Positions 1 through 7,845 of a DNA stretch of 64,000 bases are shown one piece after another. The stretch lies in contig NZ_JACDUR010000001.1 in assembly GCF_013761175.1 (NCBI RefSeq), positions 124,001 through 188,000 of the forward strand, in the 5' to 3' direction. The position numbers were made by a program, and so were the translations under genes. Position 1 is the stretch's first letter. Each line of letters begins with the position of its first letter. Below the pieces are notes generated by a model that saw nothing but the letters and a program-made list of their open reading frames with translations, did no database searches and was not told where the DNA came from. Source of the stretch: Nonomuraea soli. Its GTDB lineage: Bacteria; Actinomycetota; Actinomycetes; Streptosporangiales; Streptosporangiaceae.

Positions 1-2
1 AC

Positions 3-695
3 GCGCATCCGCCGGTGGTGGTGGAGCTGCACAACGCGGGTCGCGGCGCCGCGATCGCCGCGCTGGACTCGGGGGAGGCGTCTGTCGCGATCATGGCGAT
101 CCCGGCCCCGGCGCGCTTCGTGACCGGGGCGCGGTTCCACGTGGCGCTGGATCGTCTGGCGGTCCCGGCGGGCGACCGGCTCGCGCAACCAAGCGGCGGA
201 CGCCCGCCGAGGGTGCCTGTGGCAGGCGGGCACCCGTCCATGCCCGGCGGTCGCCCGGCGAGGACGTCCACGCCAAGCGGACGCCCGTCCGTGCCCGGCC
301 TACGCCCGCCGAGGTCATCCCTGCCCGGCGCCGACCCGGTGGCCGAGGGGGTGCGGCCCGAGCAGCTGGCCGGGCGCGACATCCTCCTGCCGCGCAACCG
401 CCCGCCCGGCGGGGCGTGGGCGAAGCTGGCCGAGCGCCTGCCCGGCCGCCACCGCGCGATCGCCGAGGACCTCGACGACTTCACCGGCGCCCTCGACCTG
501 GTCGCCGCGGGTGCCGGCCTGTTGCCGATCCCTCAGCTGGTCGCCCGCACCCTGCGCCGCGACGACGTGCACTACGTCCCGCTGGAGGCGGGCGAGCTGC
601 GCCTGACCTACGGCGTCGCCTGGTTGCGCGACCAGGTGACGCCCGACCTCCTGGCGCTCGTTAAGGCCGTGCAGGATTCGTTGTGGACGAGGTAG
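3..695 (+). CDS. LysR-family regulator, effector-binding domain (5' end outside window)
   Basis: The open frame runs in from the left edge, so the N-terminal winged helix is missing. The visible part resembles the second half of a LysR substrate-binding domain: a beta strand with HNAG near the start, then a C-terminal lobe with AAGAGLLPIPQ, where LysR proteins usually have a GxGxxxLP motif. Between the two lobes sits an insertion of about 45 residues made of Pro/Gly/Arg repeats (about 195-330) that is not part of the family fold. The next gene, a drug-type MFS exporter, follows 40 bp downstream and could be a target. Regulator class is fairly secure; ligand unknown. Confidence 0.7.
   Translation, partial: AHPPVVVELHNAGRGAAIAALDSGEASVAIMAIPAPARFVTGARFHVALDRLAVPAGDRLAQPSGGRPPRVPVAGGHPSMPGGRPARTSTPSGRPSVPGLRPPRSSLPGADPVAEGVRPEQLAGRDILLPRNRPPGGAWAKLAERLPGRHRAIAEDLDDFTGALDLVAAGAGLLPIPQLVARTLRRDDVHYVPLEAGELRLTYGVAWLRDQVTPDLLALVKAVQDSLWTR
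195..330 (+). repeat. In-frame 51-bp repeat (17 aa) inside the LysR gene
   Basis: Reading the protein, units alternate 10 and 7 residues: GRPPRVPVAG, GHPSMPG, GRPARTSTPS, GRPSVPG, LRPPRSSLPG. At DNA level this is a 30/21-bp alternation giving a 51-bp higher-order period, about 2.6 copies, all lengths a multiple of three so the frame is kept. It interrupts the cytoplasmic effector domain of the regulator. Confidence 0.75.
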
Positions 696-735
696 TCTCG
701 CGAACATGAGACGCCGACATTGATCCATAACGCGC

Positions 736-1854
736 CTGAGGCGCAGGCTGTACGCCTACGCCTTCACCGAGGACTTCATCCTCATCTATCCGGTCTACGC
801 GCTGCTGTTCGCCGATCACGGGCTGAACGCCGCCGAGATCTCCTCCCTGCTGGCCATCTGGTCGATCACGTCGTTCGTCCTGGAGATCCCTTCCGGCGTC
901 TGGGCCGACGTGGTCTCGCGGCGCAAGCTCATGGCCTGCTCGCCGCTGCTGATGACGGCCTGCTACGCCCTGTGGACCTTCGCCCCCGGCTATCCCGCGT
1001 TCGCCGCAGGTTTCGTGTGCTGGGGCGCGGCGAGTGCGCTGCGTTCCGGAGCGTGGGAGGCGCTGGTCTACCAGGAACTCGCCCACCTGAAGGCGGAACG
1101 CGACTACGCCAGGGTGATCGGCCGGGCCGAGGTGGCGAGCACGATGGCCGTCATGCTGGCCTCCGCGCTGGCCGCCCCGGCGCTCACCGCCGGCGGCTAC
1201 CCCCTGCTGGGGATCCTGAGCCTGCTCATGCCGCTGGTCACGGCGGGCATCGGCTGGTCGCTTCCGGAGAGCCGCAGGGTCGACGACGACGGCGAGGAGG
1301 AGCCCTCGGTCCGTCGCGTCATCACGGCCGGGCTGCGTCAGGTACGGCACAGCCGCAAGGTCAGGCAGGCGCTGATCCTGCTGGTGCTCGTCTACGGGCT
1401 CACGGGCATCGACGAGTATCTGGCGCTGCTGGCCGACGAGTCGGGCGCGAGCCCCGCGGACGTGGCGCTGCTGATCGGCGTGGTCACGGCCGGTGAGGCG
1501 GTCGGCGGCTGGCTGGCCGGGCGCGGCCTGCGATGGGAGCGCCCGCTGCTGGTGCTGGCGGGCCTGCTGCTCGCGCTGGGCGCGATCCTGCAGCACGCGG
1601 TCGGGTTCGTGCCGATCGCGGCGGCCTTCGCGATCTTCCGGTGGGCGGTCACGGCGGCTGACGCGAGGCTGCAGGAACGGATCGAGGACACCGCGCGGGC
1701 CACGGTGACCTCGTTGTCGGGCTTCGGTACGGAGGTGGTGGTGCTGGCGATCTACGCCGGATACGGCCTGGGCTCGCACTGGCTGTCGTCGTGGCAGCTG
1801 TTCGTGGTGGCCGCCGTGCCGTACGTCATCCTGGGACTTGCGCGACGTTCTTGA
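736..1854 (+). CDS. MFS transporter with an interrupted start region
   Basis: A 12-helix-type major facilitator protein. The transporter similarity begins at LRRRLYAYAF and includes the loop 2-3 motif GVWADVVSRRK (about residues 55-65), which is typical of drug/sugar exporters. The start is problematic. The natural ATG at 706 is in frame but meets a TGA at 721 after five codons; after that the first in-frame initiators are CTG at 736 and GTG at 910, and the latter would delete the first two helices. I give CTG 736 as the least damaging start. The 3' end overlaps the convergent alkylation-repair gene by 29 bp. Substrate unknown; the gene may be broken. Confidence 0.6.
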   Translation: MRRRLYAYAFTEDFILIYPVYALLFADHGLNAAEISSLLAIWSITSFVLEIPSGVWADVVSRRKLMACSPLLMTACYALWTFAPGYPAFAAGFVCWGAASALRSGAWEALVYQELAHLKAERDYARVIGRAEVASTMAVMLASALAAPALTAGGYPLLGILSLLMPLVTAGIGWSLPESRRVDDDGEEEPSVRRVITAGLRQVRHSRKVRQALILLVLVYGLTGIDEYLALLADESGASPADVALLIGVVTAGEAVGGWLAGRGLRWERPLLVLAGLLLALGAILQHAVGFVPIAAAFAIFRWAVTAADARLQERIEDTARATVTSLSGFGTEVVVLAIYAGYGLGSHWLSSWQLFVVAAVPYVILGLARRS

Positions 1855-2512
1855 GGGCCTCGCGCCTGCTCAGGCCGCTGATTCCCTTGGCCGTGACGTA
1901 GCGCACGACCTCGCGGGCGTTGACCTTGGCGTACTCTCGCAGCGCCCAGCCGATCGCCTTGCGGGCGAAGAAGTCGTTGTCGGACAGGCTCGGCTCGATG
2001 CAGGCGTACAGGAGCGCGGTGTCGGTCTGCTCCTTGAAGCGGTTCTGCGACAGGATGGCGGTGCGGCGCTTCCACAGGTTCTTGTCGTGCGCCCATTCGA
2101 GCATGGTCGCGCGCATCGAGTCGGGGTAGCGCTCCAGCAGGTGGCCCATGCGATGGGTGGCCAGCTCGTCGACCAGGTCCCACCACGCGCCGGTGACGAT
2201 CATCTCTTCGTACATCGGCACGGTGTAGAGCGTCTGGAAGTCGCGGTAGAGGCGGAAGCCCGCGAGCTCGATCGCGGCGTAGCGTTCCTCGCGGAACTCC
2301 GCCTCGCGCCACAGGGCGAGCACCGCGCGCCGCCACTCGGGCGCCCCGCCGAGCCGGTTGGCCAGGAAGACGGCCTTCAGCGCGAGCTTGCGCGGACCCG
2401 ACTGCACCCCGAGGAAGGGCATGTCGGACTTCATGTAGGCCTGCATCGCCGGGGCCTTGTCGGCGTCGGCGATCTGGCGAAGCGCCTGGCGGGCCGCGTC
2501 GACGACGCTCAT
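1826..2512 (-). CDS. AlkD-like DNA alkylation repair enzyme
   Basis: A 228-residue all-helical protein matching the HEAT-repeat DNA glycosylase family AlkC/AlkD, which removes N3- and N7-alkylated purines. The signature WWDLVDELATH (about residues 109-119) holds the Trp and Asp residues of the AlkD DNA-binding cleft. The start ATG at 2512 overlaps the stop of the upstream TetR gene in an ATGA quartet, so translation is probably coupled to it. That is an odd partner for a steroid-catabolism regulator. Family assignment is good; the precise substrate is inferred. Confidence 0.82.
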   Translation of the reverse strand: MSVVDAARQALRQIADADKAPAMQAYMKSDMPFLGVQSGPRKLALKAVFLANRLGGAPEWRRAVLALWREAEFREERYAAIELAGFRLYRDFQTLYTVPMYEEMIVTGAWWDLVDELATHRMGHLLERYPDSMRATMLEWAHDKNLWKRRTAILSQNRFKEQTDTALLYACIEPSLSDNDFFARKAIGWALREYAKVNAREVVRYVTAKGISGLSRREALKNVAQVPG

Positions 2513-3189
2513 GAGCCCTGCTGGGAGGTCCGCTCGCCCGTGGCCAGGCCGTCGAAGAGCATCGTGATGTAGTGCTCGGCCAGGCCCGTGGTGTTGAGGC
2601 GCCCGCCCGGGCGGAACCAGCGCACCGCCACCCAGATGGTGTCGCGGATCATGCGGTAGGTGAGCTTGGGGTCGACGTCGGGGCGGAACTCGCCGGCCGC
2701 CTGGCCCGCCTTGATCTGCTCCAGCCACATGCGCTCCACCTCCTCCTCGGCCTTCATGAGGTAGGCGAAGCGGTCGCCGGGCAGCGACAGGAGGTAGTTC
2801 CAGTCGTTCTGCATGACGGTGATCGCGGCGCGGTGGGGCTCGAGGGTGCTGAAGCCGATGCGCACCATCTCGGAGAGCACCTCGCGTGGGGTGCCTCCGA
2901 CCTCCAGCGCGGCGCGGTAGCGTGCCACCAGGTCGTCGAGGAAGGTGGAGAGCACCTCGTCGACGATCGTCTCCTTGGAGTCGAAGTGGTGGTAGAGGCT
3001 GCCGGACAGGATGCCTGCCTCGTCGGCGATCTGGCGGACGGTGGTGGCCTGGAAGCCCTTGCGGGCGAACAGCTCCGCGGCGAGCTTGACGAGATGGTCG
3101 CGGCGCTCTGAGGCGGATCCGCCCGACGGCCGCGGACGACGGGAAGCCGCTGGGGTCACTGCGGGACCGGCGTTCTTTCTGGTGGGCAC
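2509..3189 (-). CDS. kstR2: TetR-family repressor of HIP (steroid C/D ring) catabolism, KstR2-like
   Basis: A 226-residue TetR protein with an N-terminal HTH (TTVRQIADEAGI then SGSLYHHF, about residues 49-68) and a helical ligand domain. Family knowledge: KstR2 represses the genes for degradation of steroid rings C and D and is released by HIP-CoA. The assignment rests on context: divergent fadA6, the ipd/echA20 operon nearby, and CAAGCGCTTG palindromes between kstR2 and fadA6 and at the other catabolic islands. The GTG start at 3189 follows a CATAAT box by 6 nt, which suggests a leaderless transcript. It is translationally coupled (ATGA) to the AlkD-like gene. Confidence 0.8.
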   Translation of the reverse strand: MPTRKNAGPAVTPAASRRPRPSGGSASERRDHLVKLAAELFARKGFQATTVRQIADEAGILSGSLYHHFDSKETIVDEVLSTFLDDLVARYRAALEVGGTPREVLSEMVRIGFSTLEPHRAAITVMQNDWNYLLSLPGDRFAYLMKAEEEVERMWLEQIKAGQAAGEFRPDVDPKLTYRMIRDTIWVAVRWFRPGGRLNTTGLAEHYITMLFDGLATGERTSQQGS

Positions 3190-3251
3190 CTCCCCATTAT
3201 GGGCCCTCGGACAATCGCTTGTTCACCGACTCGCGCAGGTCATGCGCGTCA

Positions 3252-3265
3252 ACCAAGCGCTTGTT
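3252..3265. promoter_or_regulatory. Predicted KstR2 operator, perfect match (kstR2-fadA6 spacer)
   Basis: ACCAAGCGCTTGTT agrees at every fixed position with the published KstR2 motif AnCAAGnnCTTGnT. It abuts the fadA6 -10 box TACGCT (3265-3270), which lies 6 nt before the ATG, so bound repressor would block the promoter. A second weaker copy with two mismatches lies at 3210-3223, nearer to kstR2. Confidence 0.8.
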
Positions 3266-3276
3266 ACGCTTGGGAC

Positions 3277-4428
3277 ATGAGAGAGGCCTACATCGTCGAT
3301 GCCGTCCGTACCCCCGTCGGCCGCCGTGGCGGCGGGCTGTCGGCCATCCATCCCGCCGACCTCGGCGCCCACGTGCTCAGCGCGCTGATGGAACGCACCG
3401 GCGTCAACCCCGCGGCCGTCGAGGACGTGGTCTTCGGCTGCGTCGACACCGTCGGCCCGCAGGCGGGCGACATCGCCCGCACCTGCTGGCTGGCGGCCGG
3501 ACTGCCCGAGCACGTGCCGGGGGTGACGGTCGACCGGCAGTGCGGCTCCTCGCAGCAGGCCGTGCACTTCGCGGCGCAGGCCGTGCTGTCGGGCACCGCC
3601 GATCTGGTGGTCGCCGGGGGAGTGCAGAGCATGAGCACGGTGCCCATCTCCTACGCCATGCTGGCCGGCCGCGAGCTCGGCTTCGACAACCCGTTCGCCG
3701 GATCCAAGGGCTGGGCCCAGAGGTACGGCACGCGCGAGGTCTCGCAGTTCGCCGGCGCGGAGCAGATCGCCGCGAAGTGGGAGATATCCCGACAGGACAT
3801 GGAGGAGTACTCCTTCGAGTCCCACCAGCGGGCGTTACGCGCGATCGACGAGGGCCGCTTCGCCGGAGAGATCGCCCCCATCGAGGGAGTCACCACCGAC
3901 GAGGGGCCGCGCCGCGACACCTCGCTGGAGAAGATGGCCTCGCTCAGGCCCCTCGTCGAAGGCGGCAGGCTCACCGCCGCCCTGTCGTCGCAGCTCTCCG
4001 ACGCCGCCGCGGCCCTGCTCGTCGCCTCGCCGCGTGCCGTACAGGAACACGGGCTGACCCCGCGTGCCCGCATCCACCACCTGTCGGCGCGGGCCGACGA
4101 CCCGATCATGATGCTCTCCGCGCCCATCCCGGCGACCGCCCACGCGCTGGCCAGGACCGGGCTGGACATCTCCGACATCGCGGTGGTGGAGATCAACGAG
4201 GCCTTCGCCTCCGTCGTGCTGGCCTGGCTCAAGGAGACGGGCGCCGACCCCGCGCGGGTCAACCCCAACGGCGGCGCGATCGCACTGGGCCACCCGCTGG
4301 GCGCGACCGGCGCGCGGCTGATGACCTCGCTGCTGTGCGAGCTGGAGCGCACGGGCGGAAGGTACGGCCTGCAGACGATGTGCGAGGGCGGCGGCCAGGC
4401 CAACGTCACCGTCATCGAACGCCTGTGA
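3277..4428 (+). CDS. fadA6: Steroid-catabolic thiolase, FadA6-like acetyl-CoA acyltransferase
   Basis: A 383-residue thiolase complete with its catalytic parts: nucleophilic Cys89 in DRQCGSS, INEAFA (about 310), the His motif GGAIALGHPLGATGAR, and the second Cys in CEGGGQAN near the C terminus. In HIP degradation FadA6 cleaves the ring-opened product 6-methyl-3,7-dioxodecanedioyl-CoA, releasing acetyl-CoA. ATG 3277 is chosen because TACGCT lies 6 nt upstream (leaderless) and because the protein then begins at the usual thiolase N terminus. It is divergent from kstR2 with a perfect operator between them. Thiolase is certain; the FadA6 role comes from context. Confidence 0.85.
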   Translation: MREAYIVDAVRTPVGRRGGGLSAIHPADLGAHVLSALMERTGVNPAAVEDVVFGCVDTVGPQAGDIARTCWLAAGLPEHVPGVTVDRQCGSSQQAVHFAAQAVLSGTADLVVAGGVQSMSTVPISYAMLAGRELGFDNPFAGSKGWAQRYGTREVSQFAGAEQIAAKWEISRQDMEEYSFESHQRALRAIDEGRFAGEIAPIEGVTTDEGPRRDTSLEKMASLRPLVEGGRLTAALSSQLSDAAAALLVASPRAVQEHGLTPRARIHHLSARADDPIMMLSAPIPATAHALARTGLDISDIAVVEINEAFASVVLAWLKETGADPARVNPNGGAIALGHPLGATGARLMTSLLCELERTGGRYGLQTMCEGGGQANVTVIERL

Positions 4429-4460
4429 ACCAAATCGCACCCTGACGACTCTTAGTCTCT

Positions 4461-4955
4461 GTGAAGAAACTCCTGGTGGCGGCGCTTGCCGCGGGAACCA
4501 CTCTGACCCTGATGGCGCCTGCCTCCGCGCAGGCCGCGACGACGACCTTCGGCCCGTACGGCTACGGCAAGGTCAAGCTCGGCATGAGCCTCAAGCAGGC
4601 CAAGGCCACGAAGAGGATCGTGCTCAAGATGAAGGGCGAGGGCGGCGGCTGCTCGGGCTGGGACCTCAAGGCCCATCCGACGGGCAAGGACAGCGTCGGC
4701 CTGTACATCTCGCGCAACGTGGGCGTGGCGGGCATCTTCGCCTGGAAGGGCGTCAAGACGCCGGAGGGCATCGGGCTCGGCTCCACGAAGGCCCAGCTGA
4801 AGAAGGCCTATCCCAAGCTCAAGACCGCCGCCTCCGGCTTCCCGATGGTGTCAGTCCCCGGCAATCCCAAGGCCTACTACCTGTTCCTGCTGAACTCCAA
4901 GGGGAAGGTGCGGGAGATGGGCCTGGCACTCGACACACAGGACTGCTTTAACTAG
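4461..4955 (+). CDS. Secreted protein of unknown function
   Basis: A 164-residue protein starting at GTG with a clear Sec signal peptide: MKKLLVAALAAG, a hydrophobic core and an AQA-A cleavage site near residue 25. The mature part is basic, has two Cys residues (in GGGCSGWD and the C-terminal QDCFN) that could form one disulfide, and contains a repeated pattern GxVKLGMSLKQAK / GIGLGSTKAQLKKAYP. That pattern resembles actinobacterial secreted proteins that carry paired helix-strand repeats. Function unknown. The stop is 5 bp before the PhoD-like gene, so the two are probably co-transcribed. Confidence 0.75.
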   Translation: MKKLLVAALAAGTTLTLMAPASAQAATTTFGPYGYGKVKLGMSLKQAKATKRIVLKMKGEGGGCSGWDLKAHPTGKDSVGLYISRNVGVAGIFAWKGVKTPEGIGLGSTKAQLKKAYPKLKTAASGFPMVSVPGNPKAYYLFLLNSKGKVREMGLALDTQDCFN

Positions 4956-4960
4956 GGCAC

Positions 4961-6301
4961 ATGGCCAACCCTTTCACCCTGGGCGTGGCGTCGGGCGAAC
5001 CACTGCCCGACGGCGTGGTCATCTGGACCAGGCTGGCGCCCGCCCCGCTGACCCTCGACCCCGCCAGGCCCGGCGGCCTACCCAGCCGGGCGGTCGAGGT
5101 GCGGTGGCAGGTCGCCGAGGACGAACGCTTCACCCGGATCGTGCGTGAGGGGGTCACGCAGGCCCAGCCCCGCTGGGCCTTCAGCGTGCACGTGCGGGTC
5201 GACGGGCTTCGTCCCGGCGCCGACTACTTCTACCGTTTCCGCAGCGGCTCCGACCACAGCCCGGTGGGCAGGACCCGCACCGCTCCCGACGCGGCCTCCG
5301 CCGTGCCGGTGCGTTTCGCGGTGGCCAACTGCCAGCGTTACGAGCACGGCTTCTACACCGCCTACCGGCATCTGGCCGCCGAGCGGCCCGATGTGATCTT
5401 CTTCGTGGGCGACTACGTCTACGAGTCGCCGCAGGCCGCCAATCCGGTGCGCACGCTGCCGAACACCTCCGAGGCCGACACGCTGGCCGAGTACCGGCTG
5501 CGCTACACCCGCTACAAGCTCGACAAGGATCTGCAGGCCGCGCATGCCGCCGCGCCGTGGGTGGCCACCTGGGACGACCACGAGGTGGCCGACAACTACA
5601 CGGGCGCGCCGTCGTTCTTCCGCCGCCGCGCCCGCGCCTACCAGGCCTACTACGAGCACCTGCCGATCCGGGTGAAGCCCGACGCCCACCTGCTGCAGAT
5701 GTTCCGCCGCCGCGTCTACGGCCGGAACGCCGAGTTCATCGTGCTGGACTCGCGCCAGTTCCGGGTGCCGGGCGACATGCTGGGCGCGGCCCAGGAGAAG
5801 TGGCTGCTCGAACGGCTGCGCACCAGTACGGCGCGCTGGAAGGTCCTGGTGGAGCCGCTCTTCTTCGCCCGCCGCTTCGTGCCGGGCAACCCGCCCAACC
5901 TCCGCCTGGACGCCTGGGACGGCTTCCAGGAGCAGCGCCGCCGCATCTTCGACGCCAAGGCCGGCGGCCTGATCGTGCTCAGCGGCGACGTGCACAACCA
6001 CTGGGCGAGCGACCTGCGCGCCGACTTCCTGGATCCGCAGTCGCCGATCGTCGGCGCCGAGTTCGTGACCAGCTCGATCTCCAGCCGCCCGCCCTCCACG
6101 GACGCTCCGGCGGTGCTGGCGGCCAACCCGCACATCAGGTTCTTCGACGGCCGCCGGGGCTACGTGTCCGGTACGGCCGGGGCCTCTGACTTCAGGGTTT
6201 CGTACCGGGTCGTGGATTCTGTCGAGAAGGCAGGGGCCAATGTCCGGATTGTCGCCGAGTTCGTCACGGAAGGTGAGGGAATCAAGCGTTCTGACGTTTG
6301 A
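4961..6301 (+). CDS. PhoD-like alkaline phosphatase/phosphodiesterase without signal peptide
   Basis: 446 residues of the PhoD metallophosphatase family. It has the N-terminal Ig-like domain (FTLGVASGEPLPDGVVIWTRL at the very start) and the metal-site motifs GDYVYE (about 148), WDDHEVADNY (about 206) and LSGDVHNHW (about 343). PhoD enzymes hydrolyse phosphomonoesters and diesters and are normally exported by Tat. Here the protein begins directly at the mature-domain sequence and the preceding gene ends 5 bp upstream, leaving no room for a leader. It is probably cytoplasmic, or is exported by an unseen route. Confidence 0.85.
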   Translation: MANPFTLGVASGEPLPDGVVIWTRLAPAPLTLDPARPGGLPSRAVEVRWQVAEDERFTRIVREGVTQAQPRWAFSVHVRVDGLRPGADYFYRFRSGSDHSPVGRTRTAPDAASAVPVRFAVANCQRYEHGFYTAYRHLAAERPDVIFFVGDYVYESPQAANPVRTLPNTSEADTLAEYRLRYTRYKLDKDLQAAHAAAPWVATWDDHEVADNYTGAPSFFRRRARAYQAYYEHLPIRVKPDAHLLQMFRRRVYGRNAEFIVLDSRQFRVPGDMLGAAQEKWLLERLRTSTARWKVLVEPLFFARRFVPGNPPNLRLDAWDGFQEQRRRIFDAKAGGLIVLSGDVHNHWASDLRADFLDPQSPIVGAEFVTSSISSRPPSTDAPAVLAANPHIRFFDGRRGYVSGTAGASDFRVSYRVVDSVEKAGANVRIVAEFVTEGEGIKRSDV

Positions 6302-6315
6302 AAATGCCTCTAGCA

Positions 6316-6334
6316 AATAGGAAACTTTCCTATT
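6316..6334. promoter_or_regulatory. Perfect palindromic operator upstream of the GH3 gene
   Basis: AATAGGAAACTTTCCTATT has two 9-bp arms around one central base. Its last base is the first base of TAGATT (6334-6339), a -10 box 7 nt before the ATG at 6347, so a bound protein would cover the promoter. The GGAAA/TTTCC core resembles palindromes bound by ROK-family repressors of aminosugar-polymer genes in streptomycetes; that link is recalled and inferred. No regulator gene for it lies adjacent. Confidence 0.65.
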
Positions 6335-6346
6335 AGATTTCGGGTC

Positions 6347-7825
6347 ATGCCCACGCGCGACCGCGGCCTGAAAAGGCTTGCCGACTCCGTCCTGCTGCCC
6401 GGATTCCAGGGCACCTCCCCGCCCGACTGGCTGCGCCGACGACTGGGCGACGGACTGGCCGGAGTCGTGCTGTTCACCCGCAACATCGCAGGCTTCGCCC
6501 AGGTCGCCGAGCTGACCGCCGCCCTGCGGGCTGAGAACCCCGCCGTGCTGGTCGGCGTGGACGAGGAGTCGGGCGAGGTCACCCGCCTGGAGGTGGCCAC
6601 CGGCAGCAGCCGCCCCGGCCCCTACGCGCTCGGCGTGGTCGACGACGTCGTGCTCACCGAGGAGGTCGCCTGTGGCCTGGGCGCCGACCTGGCCGGCGTC
6701 GGGGTGAACGTCGACTTCGCGCCCTCGGCCGACGTCAACTCCAACCCCGACAACCCCGTGATCGGCCTGCGGGCCTTCGGCGCCGACCCCGGACTGGTCG
6801 CCCGGCACGCCGCCGCCTTCATCCGCGGCCTGCAGTCGGCCGGGGTCGCCGCCTGCGCCAAGCACTTCCCCGGCCACGGCGACACCTCCGTCGACTCCCA
6901 CTACAGCGTGCCCGTCGTCGGCGACGACTTCGAGGGCGCCCTGCTGCCCTTCCGCGCCGCCATCGAGGCCGGGGTCAAGACGGTCATGACGGGCCACCTG
7001 CTCGTACCTCAGGTCGACGCCGAGATGCCCGCGACGCTGAGCCACCAGGTGCTGACCAGGCTGCTGCGCGAGGAACTCGGCTTCGAGGGCGTGATCATCA
7101 CCGACGGCATCGAGATGGCCGCCGTCTCCAGCGTCTACGGCCTGGGCGGCGCCTCCGCCATGGCCATCGCCGCCGGCGCGGACGCCATCTGCGTGGGCGG
7201 GGAGAACTCCGACGAGCTCAGCGCCATCGTCATCCGCAATGCCATCGTCGACGCGGTCGTCGAGGGCAGGCTCCCCGAGGAGAGGCTGCACGACGCCGCC
7301 CGCCGCACCTCCGCGCTGGGCGCCTGGGCGGCCGGTGGCGTGCGTTCGGCCGGCTCGCCCCGCGCCGAGGAGATCGGCCTGCACGCCGCCCGCCGCGCCG
7401 TCAAGGTGACCCGCAGGTCCGCCGCGCCCGTCCTGCCGATCACCTCGGCCCCGCACGTGATCGAGCTGTCGCCGGAGATGAACCTCGCCATCGACAAGAA
7501 GACCCCGTGGGGAGTCGGCGAGCCGCTGTCCAAGCTGATGCCCGGCACCGTCGTCACCCGCCTGCAGGGCGCCGACGGCCCGGCGCTGGAGAACCTGCTC
7601 TCCTCCACCAACGGCAGGCCCATGGTGATAGTCGCCCGCGACGCCCACCGCTACCCGTGGCAGCTCCAGGCGATCGAGCACCTGCTGTGCGCCCGCCCCG
7701 AGTCGGTCGTGGTCGAGATGGGCCTGCCCGAGCGCAGCGACCTCGGCGCCGTCCACATCGCCACGTACGGCTCGGCCCGGGTGTGCGGCCAGGCCGCGGC
7801 GGAAGTCATCACCGGACTGTCGTAG
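6347..7825 (+). CDS. Glycoside hydrolase family 3, beta-N-acetylglucosaminidase (NagZ-like)
   Basis: A 492-residue GH3 protein. The TIM barrel carries the NagZ signature KHFPGHGDTSVDSH (about residues 171-184), whose His/Asp dyad acts as acid/base in this subgroup, and the nucleophile region ITDGIEM (about 249-255). Unlike the 330-residue proteobacterial NagZ it has a C-terminal alpha/beta domain, as actinobacterial members do. It should cleave terminal GlcNAc from muropeptides or chitin oligomers. No signal peptide is visible, so action is cytoplasmic. It is transcribed alone from a leaderless promoter under the 6316-6334 palindrome. Confidence 0.85.
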   Translation: MPTRDRGLKRLADSVLLPGFQGTSPPDWLRRRLGDGLAGVVLFTRNIAGFAQVAELTAALRAENPAVLVGVDEESGEVTRLEVATGSSRPGPYALGVVDDVVLTEEVACGLGADLAGVGVNVDFAPSADVNSNPDNPVIGLRAFGADPGLVARHAAAFIRGLQSAGVAACAKHFPGHGDTSVDSHYSVPVVGDDFEGALLPFRAAIEAGVKTVMTGHLLVPQVDAEMPATLSHQVLTRLLREELGFEGVIITDGIEMAAVSSVYGLGGASAMAIAAGADAICVGGENSDELSAIVIRNAIVDAVVEGRLPEERLHDAARRTSALGAWAAGGVRSAGSPRAEEIGLHAARRAVKVTRRSAAPVLPITSAPHVIELSPEMNLAIDKKTPWGVGEPLSKLMPGTVVTRLQGADGPALENLLSSTNGRPMVIVARDAHRYPWQLQAIEHLLCARPESVVVEMGLPERSDLGAVHIATYGSARVCGQAAAEVITGLS

Positions 7826-7833
7826 GGACCCTC

Positions 7834-7839
7834 TAGCAT
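7834..7839 (+). promoter_or_regulatory. -10 box of a leaderless promoter
   Basis: TAGCAT ends 6 nt before the GTG at 7846. This is the spacing expected when transcription begins at the start codon; no Shine-Dalgarno sequence is present. Confidence 0.55.
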
Positions 7840-7845
7840 CCACGG

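Noticed and set aside
5078..7843. 921-residue open frame antisense to phoD and the GH3 gene
   Set aside because: It spans two well-supported genes on the other strand and their promoter palindrome, and its composition (Gly/Ala/Asp/Val/His) is typical of shadow frames.
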